From the NCBI GenBank assembly GCA_038146785.1, contig JAYQSI010000019.1:185866-249865 (forward strand): a stretch of DNA of 64,000 nucleotides. Reading direction: 5' to 3'. Positions 49,561 to 60,265 of the stretch are shown one piece after another (positions within the stretch are counted from its first letter, which is position 1; the number at the start of each line of letters is the position of its first letter). A model generated the notes under the pieces. The model saw only the letters and a program-made list of their open reading frames with translations, was not told the origin of the DNA and searched no databases. The position numbers and the translations under genes are program-made. This stretch comes from VMDJ01 sp038146785. Lineage in GTDB: Bacteria > Pseudomonadota > Gammaproteobacteria > Chromatiales > Chromatiaceae.

Positions 49561-50376
49561 TTATTTGATAGATTTAACGCATCGAAAACCTATGCCATCT
49601 GTTTTAAGAGCGAAGCCGCCTTTGCCTCTTGATGCTGCTCGTACATCTGATTTAAAGCTGTGCCAAGATCCACCTTTGATAACCTTTAAAACTCCAGACT
49701 TGGGTCCTTTGGGATTTTTGTCAGGGCCTGAGAGGTAATAATCCGGAGCGTACCAGTCGCTCGTCCATTCGCGAATATTGCCAGCCATGTCCATTACTCC
49801 ATATGGAGAAGATGTTTGATTGTTAGAGCCGACAGACCAAAGAGTTTTAGTGTCTCCCCAATTTCTTTCAAAGTTAACTTCTTTGAACTTTGGTGGAGTT
49901 GATCCCCATGGGTAAATAAGACCTGCTGGACCTCGTGCCGCTTTTTCCCATTCTGCTTCAGTAGGCAACCTTTTTCCTGTCCACCGACAATAATCCACCG
50001 CGTCGTACCATGTGATTTGAACAACGGGTAAAGCGCCGATGTTAGATTCTTCTGAAAGTTTTTTGTCGCTATAAGGATTTGGCGGTTCTTTGCGTTGCGT
50101 TGAATGTATGAAGTTTAGATAACGTTCGTTAGTGGTTTCATAAATATCTATTGCATAGGCGTCGAGATAAACTTTTCGCTGAGGTCGTTCATCCTCTCTA
50201 CCTTCTCCTTTAGCGCTTCCCATTAAGAATTCACCGGCGGGGATGACAATCATTTCGACGGAATCCCTGTTGTCGGTATTTGAACTACTGGCATTCACTA
50301 GATTTTGAAAAGCGCTTAACGCGGATATTGTTAAAATAAGAAAAATAAAAATTAATAATTTCTGCGATTTTTTCAT
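49561..50376 (-). CDS. Exported FGE-sulfatase-domain (SUMF1) protein
   Basis: 271 residues with a signal peptide (LLIFIFLILTISALSAF). SUMF1 motifs include MIVIPAGEFLMGSAKGEGRE, ITWYDAVDYCRWTGKRLPTE and MAGNIREWTSDWY, ending GFRCVKSIK. The first catalytic cysteine of the enzyme family is absent. It lacks the TPR tail of its two neighbours. It overlaps the upstream small gene by four bases. Confidence 0.85.
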   Translation of the reverse strand: MKKSQKLLIFIFLILTISALSAFQNLVNASSSNTDNRDSVEMIVIPAGEFLMGSAKGEGREDERPQRKVYLDAYAIDIYETTNERYLNFIHSTQRKEPPNPYSDKKLSEESNIGALPVVQITWYDAVDYCRWTGKRLPTEAEWEKAARGPAGLIYPWGSTPPKFKEVNFERNWGDTKTLWSVGSNNQTSSPYGVMDMAGNIREWTSDWYAPDYYLSGPDKNPKGPKSGVLKVIKGGSWHSFKSDVRAASRGKGGFALKTDGIGFRCVKSIK

Positions 50377-50753
50377 TTTTTAGGTTCTCGACTTTCGACT
50401 ATGACTTGTTGAGTGATATTCATAATTTTGTCTATTAGTTTGTCGACTGTTTTCGCATTTCCTTGATCCTCGGCTTCGTAGGCTTCCGCAAGAAGTGCCC
50501 GCGACTTATGAAGATTCATTTCCAACTCGGTTTGAATAGTAGGGGATGCTAAAGTTCCTCCCAGAGCCGCGTGATGATAGGTTTCCCATGCGTGCTCGAC
50601 CGCCAATCGCGCTTGAGTTGTTTTGTGGAAAGCTTTGTCTTCTTCAAAAATTTCTGCAAAAGCTAACCCCGTCGCTAAGAATTGAAAAACTACTAAGAAT
50701 AGGATCGTTGTTAATAAGTTCGATTTATTTGAATGGAGAGTATTGTTTTTCAT
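50373..50753 (-). CDS. Small exported helical protein
   Basis: About 126 residues from ATG 50,753, with a signal peptide (LFLVVFQFLATGLAFA) and a helical mature part (RLAVEHAWETYHHAALGG, LHKSRALLAEAYEAEDQGNA). It lies between two SUMF1 genes and overlaps the next, so it is probably part of the same complex or pathway. No family recognised. Confidence 0.65.
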   Translation of the reverse strand: MKNNTLHSNKSNLLTTILFLVVFQFLATGLAFAEIFEEDKAFHKTTQARLAVEHAWETYHHAALGGTLASPTIQTELEMNLHKSRALLAEAYEAEDQGNAKTVDKLIDKIMNITQQVIVESREPKK

Positions 50754-50824
50754 AAAAATTAGTCTTAGTGTTGGCGATTGAAGAGGAGGGGATAATTCCC
50801 CTCCTCCCAAATAAATCGCAAAAA

Positions 50825-51882
50825 TTAATTAATTTGCTTTTGGATCATTTCCTTTACTTGCAAATATTCAGCGTTAGTAGCGTCTTGCTTTAATGCTTTT
50901 TCAATAGAGCTCATAGCTTGTTGATACTTTTCAGCGCCCATGTTGATCAAAGCGTCCATGTAGTTAGTACGGGCTTGAAGGGTGGTGTTCCGTCTATAGA
51001 CGGAACGAGCGCATCGAAAACCCAAACCAACGCCGTAACTATTGTTCATAGGATCGTTCCAGAATCGGTGAGTATTGGTAACGCTTGCCGCTGGGGCATA
51101 CCAGGAACCGCCGCGAATCACTCGTTTTTTACCAACCGCAATTCGGTCTACATAAGTGCCTGTTGCGCTTAAGAATGCTCCGTCGTTTGGTCCCATTGGG
51201 TTTACGTTTACGTCGGCGTTTTTGTAGTAGTTAGGATCGTACCAATCGGCTACCCATTCAAAAACGTTACCCGCCATGTTGTATGCGCCGTAAGGGCTTT
51301 TACCTTCTGGATAGGCGTCGACATTGGAGGTGTGCTCTTGTTTACGACCAAAGTTGGCTTTTGTTGGGTCGAGTTCGTTTCCCCATGGGTATTTAAAGCC
51401 TTCAGATCCACTTGCGGCTTTTTCCCATTCGGCTTCGGTAGGCAATCGTTTGTTTGCCCAACCGCAGTAGGCATTGGCGTCGTGCCAGTTAACGCCGCTA
51501 ACAGGTTGCTCTGGCTTATTACGTCGGTGGTCGTCCCAGTAAGCTGGCGCAGGATGTCCCGTTGCTTTAATGAATTTGCCGTACTTTTTGTTAGATACTT
51601 CAAATGTGTCGATGTGAAATGAGTCAAGCATAACGGTTCGGGCAGGACCCTCGTCATTAAACGCTTCCCGAGAAACGGCGTATTTGAGTCGTTTAATTTT
51701 GGACATATTTTTAACTTTTGGATTCACTGCTTTGTCGACTCCCATTACGAACGGGCCGCTCGGAACAAGAACCATCTCATCTGGCGTGCTGTCGGCCAGC
51801 GTCAACCCTGGAGCAGCCAGGCGCCGATAAGAACTAATGGCGCCAAAAACCTTTTTTTACTAAAAACTTTTAAATTGAACAT
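50825..51882 (-). CDS. Exported FGE-sulfatase-domain (SUMF1) protein with TPR tail, frameshift in signal region
   Basis: From ATG 51,882 a signal sequence (FLAPLVLIGAWLLQG) is joined by one frame change near 51,805 to MVLVPSGPFVMGVDKAVNP and the full SUMF1 domain (VSGVNWHDANAYCGWANKRL, MAGNVFEWVADWYDP, GLGFRCA). A TPR-like tail follows. As in the paralogue at 48,493, the first active-site cysteine is replaced (THRFWND). It heads the minus-strand series that ends with the two cytochromes. Confidence 0.82.
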
Positions 51883-52007
51883 AACGTCTCCTATAAAAAT
51901 CTGAAGTCTATAAATAATTTTATGACTTCAATTTTCAATAGCGAAGCTGAACGATTAAGGGAATGCAAAACCTTAGGGAAAGTAGTATTAAGTTTGTTTG
52001 ATAAAAA

Positions 52008-52127
52008 ATGGTTTTCTTAAAAGTTCAACTCGTTTCATAAATTTACTTCCCAGAAAAGTACTAGAGCATGGTTTTCTTAAAAGTTCAACTCGTTTCATAA
52101 ATTTACTTCCCAGAAAAGTACTAGAGC
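52008..52127. repeat. Perfect 60-base tandem duplication
   Basis: Two adjacent identical 60-base units, 52,008-52,067 and 52,068-52,127, starting ATGGTTTTCTTAAAAGTTCA. The pair lies between the FGE-domain gene cluster and an IS481 element. It reads as a repeated 20-residue open frame on the plus strand, which is a result of the period being divisible by three. Confidence 0.95.
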
Positions 52128-52163
52128 AATGGGTGTGCCAAAACAGTTATCCCGCATTGTTTA

Positions 52164-53209
52164 TGTTAACTAATTCGGTGATAGAATTTCCAACATTTTT
52201 TTTGGTGTTTGTCCATTAATTCCTTGATGAGGTCTTGCCGTATTGTAATAAAGCAAGTATTGTTCGAGTTCATCTTTAAAGTGGTTTAGGTTGTCAAAGT
52301 AGGTTCCTTCGATCAAGTCTTCGTTGAGCGTTCTCCAGAACCTTTCTATCTTTCCATTTGTTTGCGGCCTATAAGGTTTGATGCGCTTATGTTTAATGCC
52401 CAGTTCCATCAGCATTCTTTCAAACGGATGGTTGTCTTTAGAGCCTTTGCCACAAGAAACCTCAGGTCCGTTATCGGTCATAATGGCCTCGAACTGAATT
52501 CCGTATTCGACATTAATCAGATTAAGCATCGCTAAGGAAGCAAACATCACGTCTAGCGATTTGAGCGATCTCACAATGCTGGCCCAGGCAATTCGAGAAG
52601 CGTCCTCGATCACAGCGACTAAGTAGTAACGTGTTGGATCGTTGGCGATCAAATCTTTGGATAAATAGTGACAATCCAAGTGGCCCAGTTCGCCAGCTCG
52701 TTGCTTAATAATTTTGCGTCGATTTTGTTTCATCGGTTCTTTTAAACGGCTTAAACCATGACGACGACAAATCCGATAAATCGTCGTAGGAGACGGAGTA
52801 TGAGATTTCAACGTTTCACTTAAAATAGCATGAATCTCATAACGGTTTATACCCAAACGACGTTGCTCTAATACCTTCTGTTCGATAAAACCTAACGTGC
52901 GGCGACTCTTCCATTTAGGACCTCGCTTACGGGAAGTAAATCCTTATCAATCCCGCTTTGAAGGTAACGATTATAGTACTTCGCAAACGTTTGACGGTTC
53001 GTCCCGTGATAAGAATAAAAATCAGACGCAAAACGAAAACTAGGATGCTTCTTCCTTTTTTACTAACTCATATTCCGCTATCATATGACGCCACTTTTGT
53101 AGGTAATTACGTTCTAACGTCTTATCTTCTGTGTTACGTCTCATAACTAATCCAGCTCCTATACATTTATGACTTAACATCATAAATTCTGTCAGTGAAT
53201 TAGTGAACA
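52164..53209 (-). mobile_element. IS481-family element with matched ends
   Basis: A 1,046-base element. The ends TGTTAACTAATTCGGTGATA (left) and TGTTCACTAATTCACTGACA (right, inverted) match at 22 of 26 bases over the full repeat. No target duplication is obvious. Confidence 0.85.
52170..53144 (-). pseudogene. IS481-family transposase, frameshifted N-terminus
   Basis: The C-terminal 228 residues are intact, with the rve core: GELGHLDCHYL, AIMTDNGPEVSCG, RPYRPQTNG-like KPYRPQTNGKIERFWRTLNE and YYNTARPHQGINGQTP. The N-terminal part from ATG 53,144 (KTLERNYLQKWRHMIAEYEL) is spread over other frames with breaks between 53,060 and 52,860. Confidence 0.85.
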
Positions 53210-53402
53210 TCTACACGCATGACATAGGTGCGAAGGCATTCCTTTGTCTCAGTCTTGAGAAAAACTAGATACTTATAAAAACTTGAATTTAAATTTTCAT
53301 CTTAATGTTGAGTGTATGTCTTCAAACGAATTTGCACCGAAGTTTGTTTGAGTTAAGAGACACTTATTAGTATTCCTTTGCTAGTTTTTTTACAAGTTAA
53401 AA

Positions 53403-54386
53403 CTAAGCGGCTTTTATTTTTTGGTTGAGCTTTTTTCTAAGTTTTAGAGTTTTTATTTTGATTTGTTCTCGTTTCGTTATTATTTCATGGTATCTCCCGA
53501 AGTAAACGTCTGCTGGAGTTACGTTGTTTAAAGCTTCGTGATATCGATGGTTGTTATAATAATTCACAAAGTTTGAAATTTCATTTTCTAATTCCCAAGG
53601 GAAATAATAATTTTGTAGTTTAACGATATTCTTCATAGATCGGTGGTACCGTTCTATTTTTCCCTGCGTCATAGGATGGTATGGGGCTCCGCGAGTATGG
53701 GCCATACCTTGTTTTTCAAGATAACTTTTGAGTTCGTGAGAAAGATAACAAGGGCCGTTATCGCTGAGTAATCTTGGTCGATGTCGCACTTTGATTTGTT
53801 TTATTCCGGTATTTTTGACCGCTTCATCCAAAGTTTCTTTAACGTCGGTTGCCGTCATGGAAGCGGTGAGTTTCCAAGCGATTATGTATCGGGAATAATC
53901 GTCGAGAACTGTTGACAAGTAATACCAACCCCAACCAACGACTCTAAAATAGGTAAAATCAGTTTGCCAAAGCTCGTGGATTCGTCGCGTCGGATTTTTA
54001 AACGAGTCGCCCGCTTGCATGAGAATATACGCGGGGCTGGTAATCAGATCATGACTTTTAAGAATCCGATATACGCTGGATTCCGAGATGAAATAACCTT
54101 TCGTATCTGTGATTCGACAAGCCAATTCTCTTGGCGATAAACTCGTTTGTTCTAACGCCTCAGAAAGGACTTGTTCCTTTACTTCTTCGGGAATCTTGTT
54201 CCAGAAGCAGCGGGCCTTGGGCTTTTGGGGGCCCAGGCCCTCCAAACCACCATCTAAATAGCGACGATACCAGTTATAGAAAGTACTGCGATGGATTCCA
54301 AGTTCTCTTAGCGTTTTACGAACAGAAAGCTCAGAATCTTCAACGATCCGAATGATCTCCAGTTTTTCCGAAGGACTGTATCTCAT
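53403..54386 (-). CDS. IS3-like transposase OrfB, copy 1
   Basis: An intact 327-residue DDE integrase: helix-turn-helix start (SVRKTLRELGIHRSTFYNWY), then core motifs LWQTDFTYFRVVGWGWYYL, RPRLLSDNGPCYLS and GKIERYHRSMKN. It overlaps orfA by four bases. It is the least damaged transposase in the window. Confidence 0.9.
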   Translation of the reverse strand: MRYSPSEKLEIIRIVEDSELSVRKTLRELGIHRSTFYNWYRRYLDGGLEGLGPQKPKARCFWNKIPEEVKEQVLSEALEQTSLSPRELACRITDTKGYFISESSVYRILKSHDLITSPAYILMQAGDSFKNPTRRIHELWQTDFTYFRVVGWGWYYLSTVLDDYSRYIIAWKLTASMTATDVKETLDEAVKNTGIKQIKVRHRPRLLSDNGPCYLSHELKSYLEKQGMAHTRGAPYHPMTQGKIERYHRSMKNIVKLQNYYFPWELENEISNFVNYYNNHRYHEALNNVTPADVYFGRYHEIITKREQIKIKTLKLRKKLNQKIKAA

Positions 54387-54747
54387 ATATCGATGTCCTC
54401 CAAATCCGTACCATTCAGACTTTTTTTAAGAACCCGGTTCTTTAAGGCAATCTCAGCCACTAACTGTTTTAAATGGTCGTTTTCTTTCTTAAGTTCGGAA
54501 ACCTCGCTAGAATTAGCTTCTCGTACAGCATCTCCTTGAAACCGTTTCTTGCCCACTTCTAAAAAATCTTTACTCCAACGGTAATATTGATTAGCTGGGA
54601 TTCCCTCGCGACGACACAGAGCGGCAATACTGTCTTCGCCACGAAGACCTTCCAATACAATCCGTATTTTTCTTCGGCGGAATACTTACGACGGGTTTGA
54701 CGACGAATGTCTTTGACTAACGATTCACTAGATACTTTCTTTTTCAT
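54383..54747 (-). pseudogene. IS3-like OrfA, copy 1, one frameshift
   Basis: Begins MKKKVSSESLVKDIRRQTRR with GGAGG five bases upstream. The helix-turn-helix (EDSIAALCRREGIPANQYYR) and a leucine-zipper-like end (SELKKENDHLKQLVAEIALK) follow. A missing base in the T5 run at 54,667-54,671 (A5 on the coding strand) breaks the frame; adding one A would give the expected EEKIRIVLEGLRGED. Confidence 0.85.
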
Positions 54748-54850
54748 GGCAACCTCCTTCAATTAGAAAGTTTAACAGAAAGTATCTCTTAACTTTTTAC
54801 ACAAAACGGTACAGATTTGGCTGACGGCAAACAAAGACAGTATTTCTAAT

Positions 54851-55087
54851 TTGTGTCGTCGCGAAGGCATTCTGTCTAATCAGTATTACCGCTGGAGTAA
54901 AGATTTTTTAGAAGTGGGCAAGAAACGGTTTCAAGGAGATGCTGTACGAGAAGCCAATTCGAGCGAGGTGTCAGAACTTAAGAAAGAAAACGATCATTTA
55001 AAACAGTTAGTGGCTGAGATTGCCTTAAAGAACCGGGTTCTTAAAAAAAGTCTGAATGGTACGGACTTGGAGGACATCGATATATGA
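54851..55087 (+). pseudogene. IS3-like OrfA, copy 2, truncated
   Basis: Only the last 78 residues remain (CRREGILSNQYYRWSKDFLE onward), otherwise matching copy 1. The start of the gene is missing at the junction with copy 1. Confidence 0.85.
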
Positions 55088-56062
55088 GATACAGTCCTTC
55101 GGAAAAACTAGAGATCATTCGGATCGTAGAAGACTCTGAGCTTTCTGTTCGTAAAACGCTTAGAGAACTTGGAATCCATCGCAGTACTTTCTATAACTGG
55201 TATCGTCGTTATTTAGATGGTGGTTTGGAGGGCCTGGGCACCCAAAAGCCCAAGGCCCGCTGTTTTTGGAATAAAATTCCCGAAGAAGTTAAGGAACAAG
55301 TCGTTTCTGAGGCGTTAGAACAAACGGCTTTATCGCCTAGAGAATTGGCTTGCCATATTACCGATACGAAAGGATATTTCATCTCGGAATCCAGCGTATA
55401 TCGGATTCTTAAAAATCACGATCTGATTACCAGCCCTGCTTATATTCTCATGCAAGCGGGCGATTCGTTTAAAAACCCGACGCGACGAATCCACGAGCTT
55501 TGGCAAACTGATTTTACCTATTTTAGAGTTGTTGGTTGGGGGTGGTATTACTTGTCAACAGTCTTAGACGATTATTCCCGATACATAATTGCTTGGAAAC
55601 TCACCGCTTCCATGACGGCAACCGACGTTAAAGAAACTTTAGATGAAGCGGTCAAAAATACGGGAATCAAACAAATCAAAGTGCGACATCGACCAAGATT
55701 ACTCAGCGATAACGGCCCTTGTTATCTTTCTCACGAACTGAAAAGTTATCTTGAAAAACAAGGTATGGCTCATACTCGCGGAGCCCATATCATCCCATGA
55801 CACAAGGAAAAATAGAACGGAATCACCGGTCCATGAAAAACGTCGTCAAACTGCAAAACTATTATTTCCCTTGGGAGTTAGAAAAAGAAATATCAATGTT
55901 TGTCGATTACTATAATAATCATCGCTACCACTGGGCACTAAATAACATTACTCCAGCAGACGTTTACTTGGACAGTACCATGAAATAATAACTAAACGAG
56001 AACAAATCAAAATAAAAACTCTGAACTTAGAAAAAGATCAACCAAAAATAAAAGCCGCTTAA
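55084..56062 (+). pseudogene. IS3-like OrfB, copy 2, frameshifted
   Basis: Same transposase as copy 1 with a few substitutions (GTQKPKARC for GPQKPKARC). A lost base near 55,790 changes GAPYHPMTQGKIERY into a premature stop. A second break near 55,975 splits the tail, which ends QPKIKAA at 56,062. Confidence 0.85.
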
Positions 56063-56174
56063 TTTAAACTTGTAAAAAAACTAGCAAAGCAATATTAATA
56101 AGTGTCTCTTAACTCAAACCAATTTCGGTACACTTTCGTTTGAAGATCTAAAGTAAAATCCTGTTTAATTTTCA

Positions 56175-57688
56175 TTAAATGCTACTCAAAAAAATTTTGC
56201 TATCGTCACGAATAGCTTTTTGTTTTTCTTTATCCATACGATCAAACGTCTTGTACATCATACTAATGCGTTGATTGCCAGCCAGTTTTTCGCGATTGCG
56301 ATTCAGAAAGTCCCAATAAAGATAGTTAAAAGGACATGCGGTAGGCCCATGCTTTTTAGTTACATTGTAGGAGCAGTTCTTACAGTAATCAGACATTTTA
56401 TTAATATAATTGCCACTAGCAGCGTAGGTTTGCTGGCCAGATATCCAGCATCTGCAAATAAAATCATCCCGGATACATTAGGTAGTTCTACCCGTTCATA
56501 AGCATCAGCATAAACAATTAAAACCATTCATTAACATCTTCGGGATTAATGCCAGCCAAGTAAAGCAAAATTACCAAAGCACCATTAAGGCGTTTATATG
56601 GTGGGCATGCGCGTTTTTGTTTTGTTTCTAACCAATAATTTAGGCAGTTCATTTTTGTGTTTGCCGTCAATAAAAATCTGGAAGTGATCGTCTTGCCTCA
56701 AAAATTCTCATTAGCATAATCCGGCATTTTCAGCCAATAAATACCATTACATATTCGCGCCAACCAATGATTTGTCGAATAAACCCTTCTACAGAATTTA
56801 GTATCTACTTTTCCTTGGTGATATGCTCTTTCTGCTGCTTGCGCGCATTCAAGAGGAAGTAGCAAAAACCACAATTCAGGTAAAGCTTATATGCAGTGGT
56901 ACATCCAAGGCTCACTTTGAAGCATTGCATCCTGGTAATCTCCAAAATGACTTAACCTCTGTTCAATAAATTGATTTAGAACCTGCAACGCATCTTGAGG
57001 TAACGGCAAAATAAAATGGATCCAAATCACCAAAATGATCATTAAAGTGCTCAAGAACCAAAAACATTACTTCTTGCGTTATATCATCTACTTTGCCGAT
57101 AAAGGGCGAAGGTATATTAAGCCCTTCTTTTGGCGGTTTGCGGTTTTTTGCATCATAATTCCATTTTCCGCCAATGGGCGCACTATCACGCATCAATATG
57201 CTGTATTTTTTTTACGCATTTCACGGTAGAAATATTCCATACGAAGTTGTTTGCGATCTTTTGCCCAAGAAGCAAATTCAACTGGAGAGCATAAAAGCGG
57301 TCATCTTCTCTGATTTCAACAGGAATGCTAAACTCATCTTCCCAACTGCATATATTCTCACGTAAGCTAAATTCGCTAGGGTACGTTACGATAATACGAT
57401 CAAAGGCGAGCTTTTTAGCAATCGCTTAACTTCTCCCTTCAATGATCCTGCATTATCCTGATCATCTAGTTTTGTGTATTCAACGCTATAGCCTTTATGT
57501 TTGAGAGCTTCGGCAAAATGCCTCATAGCAGAGAATATAAAGGCAATTTTCTTCTTATGATGTTTTACATAAGTCGCTTCGTCCCAAACCTCACACATCA
57601 AAACGATATCTATATCCGGATCATAGCCTTTAAGACTTGAGATGAACTCTGAGAGTTGGTCCTCTAAAATAAGTCGTAAACTACTCAT
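56175..57688 (-). pseudogene. Photolyase-related protein (FeS-BCP type), heavily frameshifted
   Basis: The start MSSLRLILEDQLSEFISSLK and EVWDEATYVKHHKKKIAFIF match the N-terminal domain of deoxyribodipyrimidine-photolyase-related proteins. The C-terminus MSDYCKNCSYNVTKKHGPTA with CPFNYLYWDFL carries cluster cysteines of the Fe-S photolyase group. Between them, pieces such as RQIIGWREYV, SHFGDYQDAML and EWVELPNVSGMILFADAGYL appear in changing frames. At least eight frame changes are needed. The intact form would be a flavin and Fe-S enzyme repairing UV lesions, probably (6-4) photoproducts. Confidence 0.78.
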
Positions 57689-57911
57689 GAATACCCTTGT
57701 TTAAGAAAATTGGAAAACCTTTGAGTTTTTAAGCTAAGAACTAGCATTATAAACTTACTAATTTAAAGTTTTTACTCCTATAAAGTACCGGTCACAATCG
57801 TTACAAATTCCATTTTCTTACTGAAATAATGATTAGTTTTAAATTAATATTTGGAACCCCAAAAATTAGCGGGTTCCCAATACCTTTACTTTCTAAAATA
57901 AAAAGTGCTTA

Positions 57912-59407
57912 TTAAGTTCTTACTGCTAAATAAATTGAGTTGCCATCTCTTTTTACCAAGAGCAAGACAGCAGAACCCGGTTGAGACTTAGAAACCCTAT
58001 TTTTATATTCCGCCACGTTACGAACCGGTTGTCGATTAACTTCTGATGATAACATCACCTCGTTTTAGTCCGGCTTCGCTGGCAGATGCTCCTGGGGTAA
58101 CGCCGGCAACAAGAACTCCTTCAGAGTTTTCAAGGCTAAAACTTTGTGCTAATTCAGGAGTTATATCTTGGGCTTGTATTCCTAATTTATCGCCAAATGA
58201 AGCCCGTTTTACCCGCGGTCCATTGTCTTCAAGGGCGGCGATAGAAACATTTAGGTTTTAAGTTTCCCATCGCGAATTAGTTCTACTTGAACAGATTGAC
58301 CAGGTTTCGTTTCGGCTACGATTTTTGGCAATACATTAACGGTACCAATTTCGTTATGATTGAATTTAACAATGACGTCGCCACGTTTGATTCCTCCTCT
58401 AAATGCTGGGCTGTTTGGAGTAACATTTCCGACTAAAGCACCTTTAGGTTCATCCATGTTAAAAGATTGCGCTAGTTCTGGAGTAAGCCTCTGAATCATC
58501 ACTCCCAACCAACCTCGAGTGACCGAGCCGTGTTCTTTCAATTCTGGAAGAATTTTCTTGGCGACGTTAATAGGTGGCAAAACCTATTCAACATTACCTC
58601 CGCTGCCGCCTGAAATAATTGCAGTATTAACCCTATTACATCTCCTTTTAAATTAAGAAGAGGGCCGCCGCTGTTTCCTGGATTGATAGATGCATCTGTT
58701 TGGATAAACTCATCATAGGGACCTGCGCCGATGTTTCGACCTTTGGCGCTAACAACTCCAGTGGTGACCGTATGGGAAAGTCCGAAAGGATTTCCAATTG
58801 CGACTACCCATTCCCCTACTTGTAACCTGTCTGAGTCTCCAAAATTGAGATAAGGAAAGGTTTCAGTCTCACCATCTTTTTGAACAATTTTGATCAAAGC
58901 GATGTCGGTTTTTGGATCGGAGCCGATAAGCACTGCTTCATATTCTTTAGTATCATCCAAGGTTACTTTTATTTCGTCCGCGTTATTAATCACGTGGTGA
59001 TTAGTAAATATATGTCCCTCGGCGTCAATGACAAATCCGGAACCTGAACCACCTCTTGGAGCTGGGTTTCCTTTAGGCATTCGTCCAAAAAAATCGCGAA
59101 ATTGATCTGGCAAAGGGCCAAAGGGATTTGGAGATTGACCAAAGTGGCCAGGCCCCCTTTGATTAAAACCAAATTTTTTGTGCATTGATTTAGCTTTAGA
59201 TTTGACCGTAATACTCGCTACGGCTGGATTTTTCTCTCTAGCAATTTCCACAATCGAACTTTTACCAATTAAACTGGAGTTTGCGTCTGATGCGTGGGCT
59301 TCGCTAAAGCTTAACGGTACTGAGTATTCTTTTCCCTGAAAAACAAGAAAAGAAAACATAAAAATTATCGCAAATGAAACTGAAATTTTGAATTCTTTAC
59401 GATTCAT
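57912..59407 (-). pseudogene. DegP/HtrA-family periplasmic serine protease, frameshifted
   Basis: A signal peptide (FAIIFMFSFLVFQGKEYSV) and a protease domain with the full triad: His in FTNHHVI, Asp in KTDIALIKI, Ser in NPGNSGGPL. Two PDZ domains follow (RGWLGVMIQRLTPELAQSFN and QAQDITPELAQSFSLENSEG). Frame changes lie near 58,595 and 58,255. The intact protein of about 495 residues would be a periplasmic protein-quality-control protease. Confidence 0.88.
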
Positions 59408-60265
59408 TACTAGCCTCCGTAATCAAGTTAAAGGAATTTAATAAATATAACTTTCTAAAAATGTCTGAACTTAAAATAAGATTTGAATGGTTAAAATTCA
59501 ATTAAAGCTGAATTAATTTTTCTTAATTAAATTTGTTTAAATCGAAAGTTTGCAAATTTTATTTCTCCAGAACGATAATAAACGCTAATAGACCGATAAA
59601 ATTTGTTTTTAGGTCCATTATGAAATTTTTCCTTTGTTGTTATATATGCTTTAAGTAAACACCTTTTTTTTGAGGCGAAATAACATCTATGGAAAAACAA
59701 CAAAAAACTAAGCAATTTTCAACTTTAAATCCACCCTTCCAAGCAGAGAAATTAATAAAAGAAGATGAAGGGGCATTATTTTTGAGCGTCACAAAACGCG
59801 CTCTGAAGCAGTGACGTTTTAATGGCTCGGGCTCTCTATACGCTTATTAGCAAACTTTGATACGCTATCTCCGAAAAGACCTAATATGTTGATTAGAAAA
59901 ACATATAAGACGAAGCACTTGTGAGGAGAGCGTTTATTAGCTCTAATTCTTCGTGGAAAAAATGAACCGATTAAAAAGGCGGATAAGAGAAGTTGAAAAA
60001 TCGTTGAGTTATGAAGTCGAGCTTGTTCCAGGAAAAATATATGGGGAGGAATAATTTTCCAACTTATCTTAAAAGACAATTAAGGAGAATCCATAAAAAT
60101 AAAAAGGCTCACCAACCATTGAGTCAATGCGCCATTTTAAAACACTAATCTTTAGTACGATTATGAATATTAGCCTTTATTAGAATCAGTTGCTTTTACT
60201 AGGCTAATCATTTTTCAAGACTTCTCCTATTACCTATTAGTTAATTACCTAAAATCGAAATTTTC
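59408..60265. other. Mostly non-coding stretch with a decayed plus-strand frame
   Basis: From ATG 59,690 a 42-codon frame (MEKQQKTKQFSTLNPPFQAE) is followed in other frames by MNRLKRRIREVEKSLSYEVE near 59,958. These may be pieces of one broken gene, but no family is recognised. Confidence 0.35.

Larger units (their letters stand above)
53333..54813 (-). mobile_element. IS3-like element, copy 1
   Basis: Two overlapping genes between ends TGCACCGAAGTTTGTTTGAG (left) and, inverted, TGTACCGTTTTGTGTAAAAA (right); both continue into AGTTAAGAGA. A nearly identical copy follows at once in the opposite orientation. Confidence 0.75.
54814..56132 (+). mobile_element. IS3-like element, copy 2 (5'-truncated, inverted)
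   Basis: Near-identical to copy 1 in the opposite orientation. Its inner end lacks the start of orfA and abuts the inverted repeat of copy 1. The outer end, read inward, begins TGTACCGAAATTGGTTTGAG. Just outside both outer ends lies an inverted 12-base match (TCTTCAAACGAA at 53,319 and its complement at 56,135). Confidence 0.75.

Noticed and set aside
48493..51882. Calling the SUMF1 proteins formylglycine-generating enzymes
   Set aside because: The first active-site cysteine is missing in all three, and no sulfatase gene is present.
51998..52219. Plus-strand open frame with a repeated 20-residue unit
   Set aside because: It is produced by the 60-base tandem duplication and runs into the transposase 3' end; no ribosome site or family.
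59819..60079. Minus-strand 86-codon open frame
   Set aside because: No recognisable motif; the plus strand of the same stretch looks more like a decayed gene, so neither was called as a CDS.
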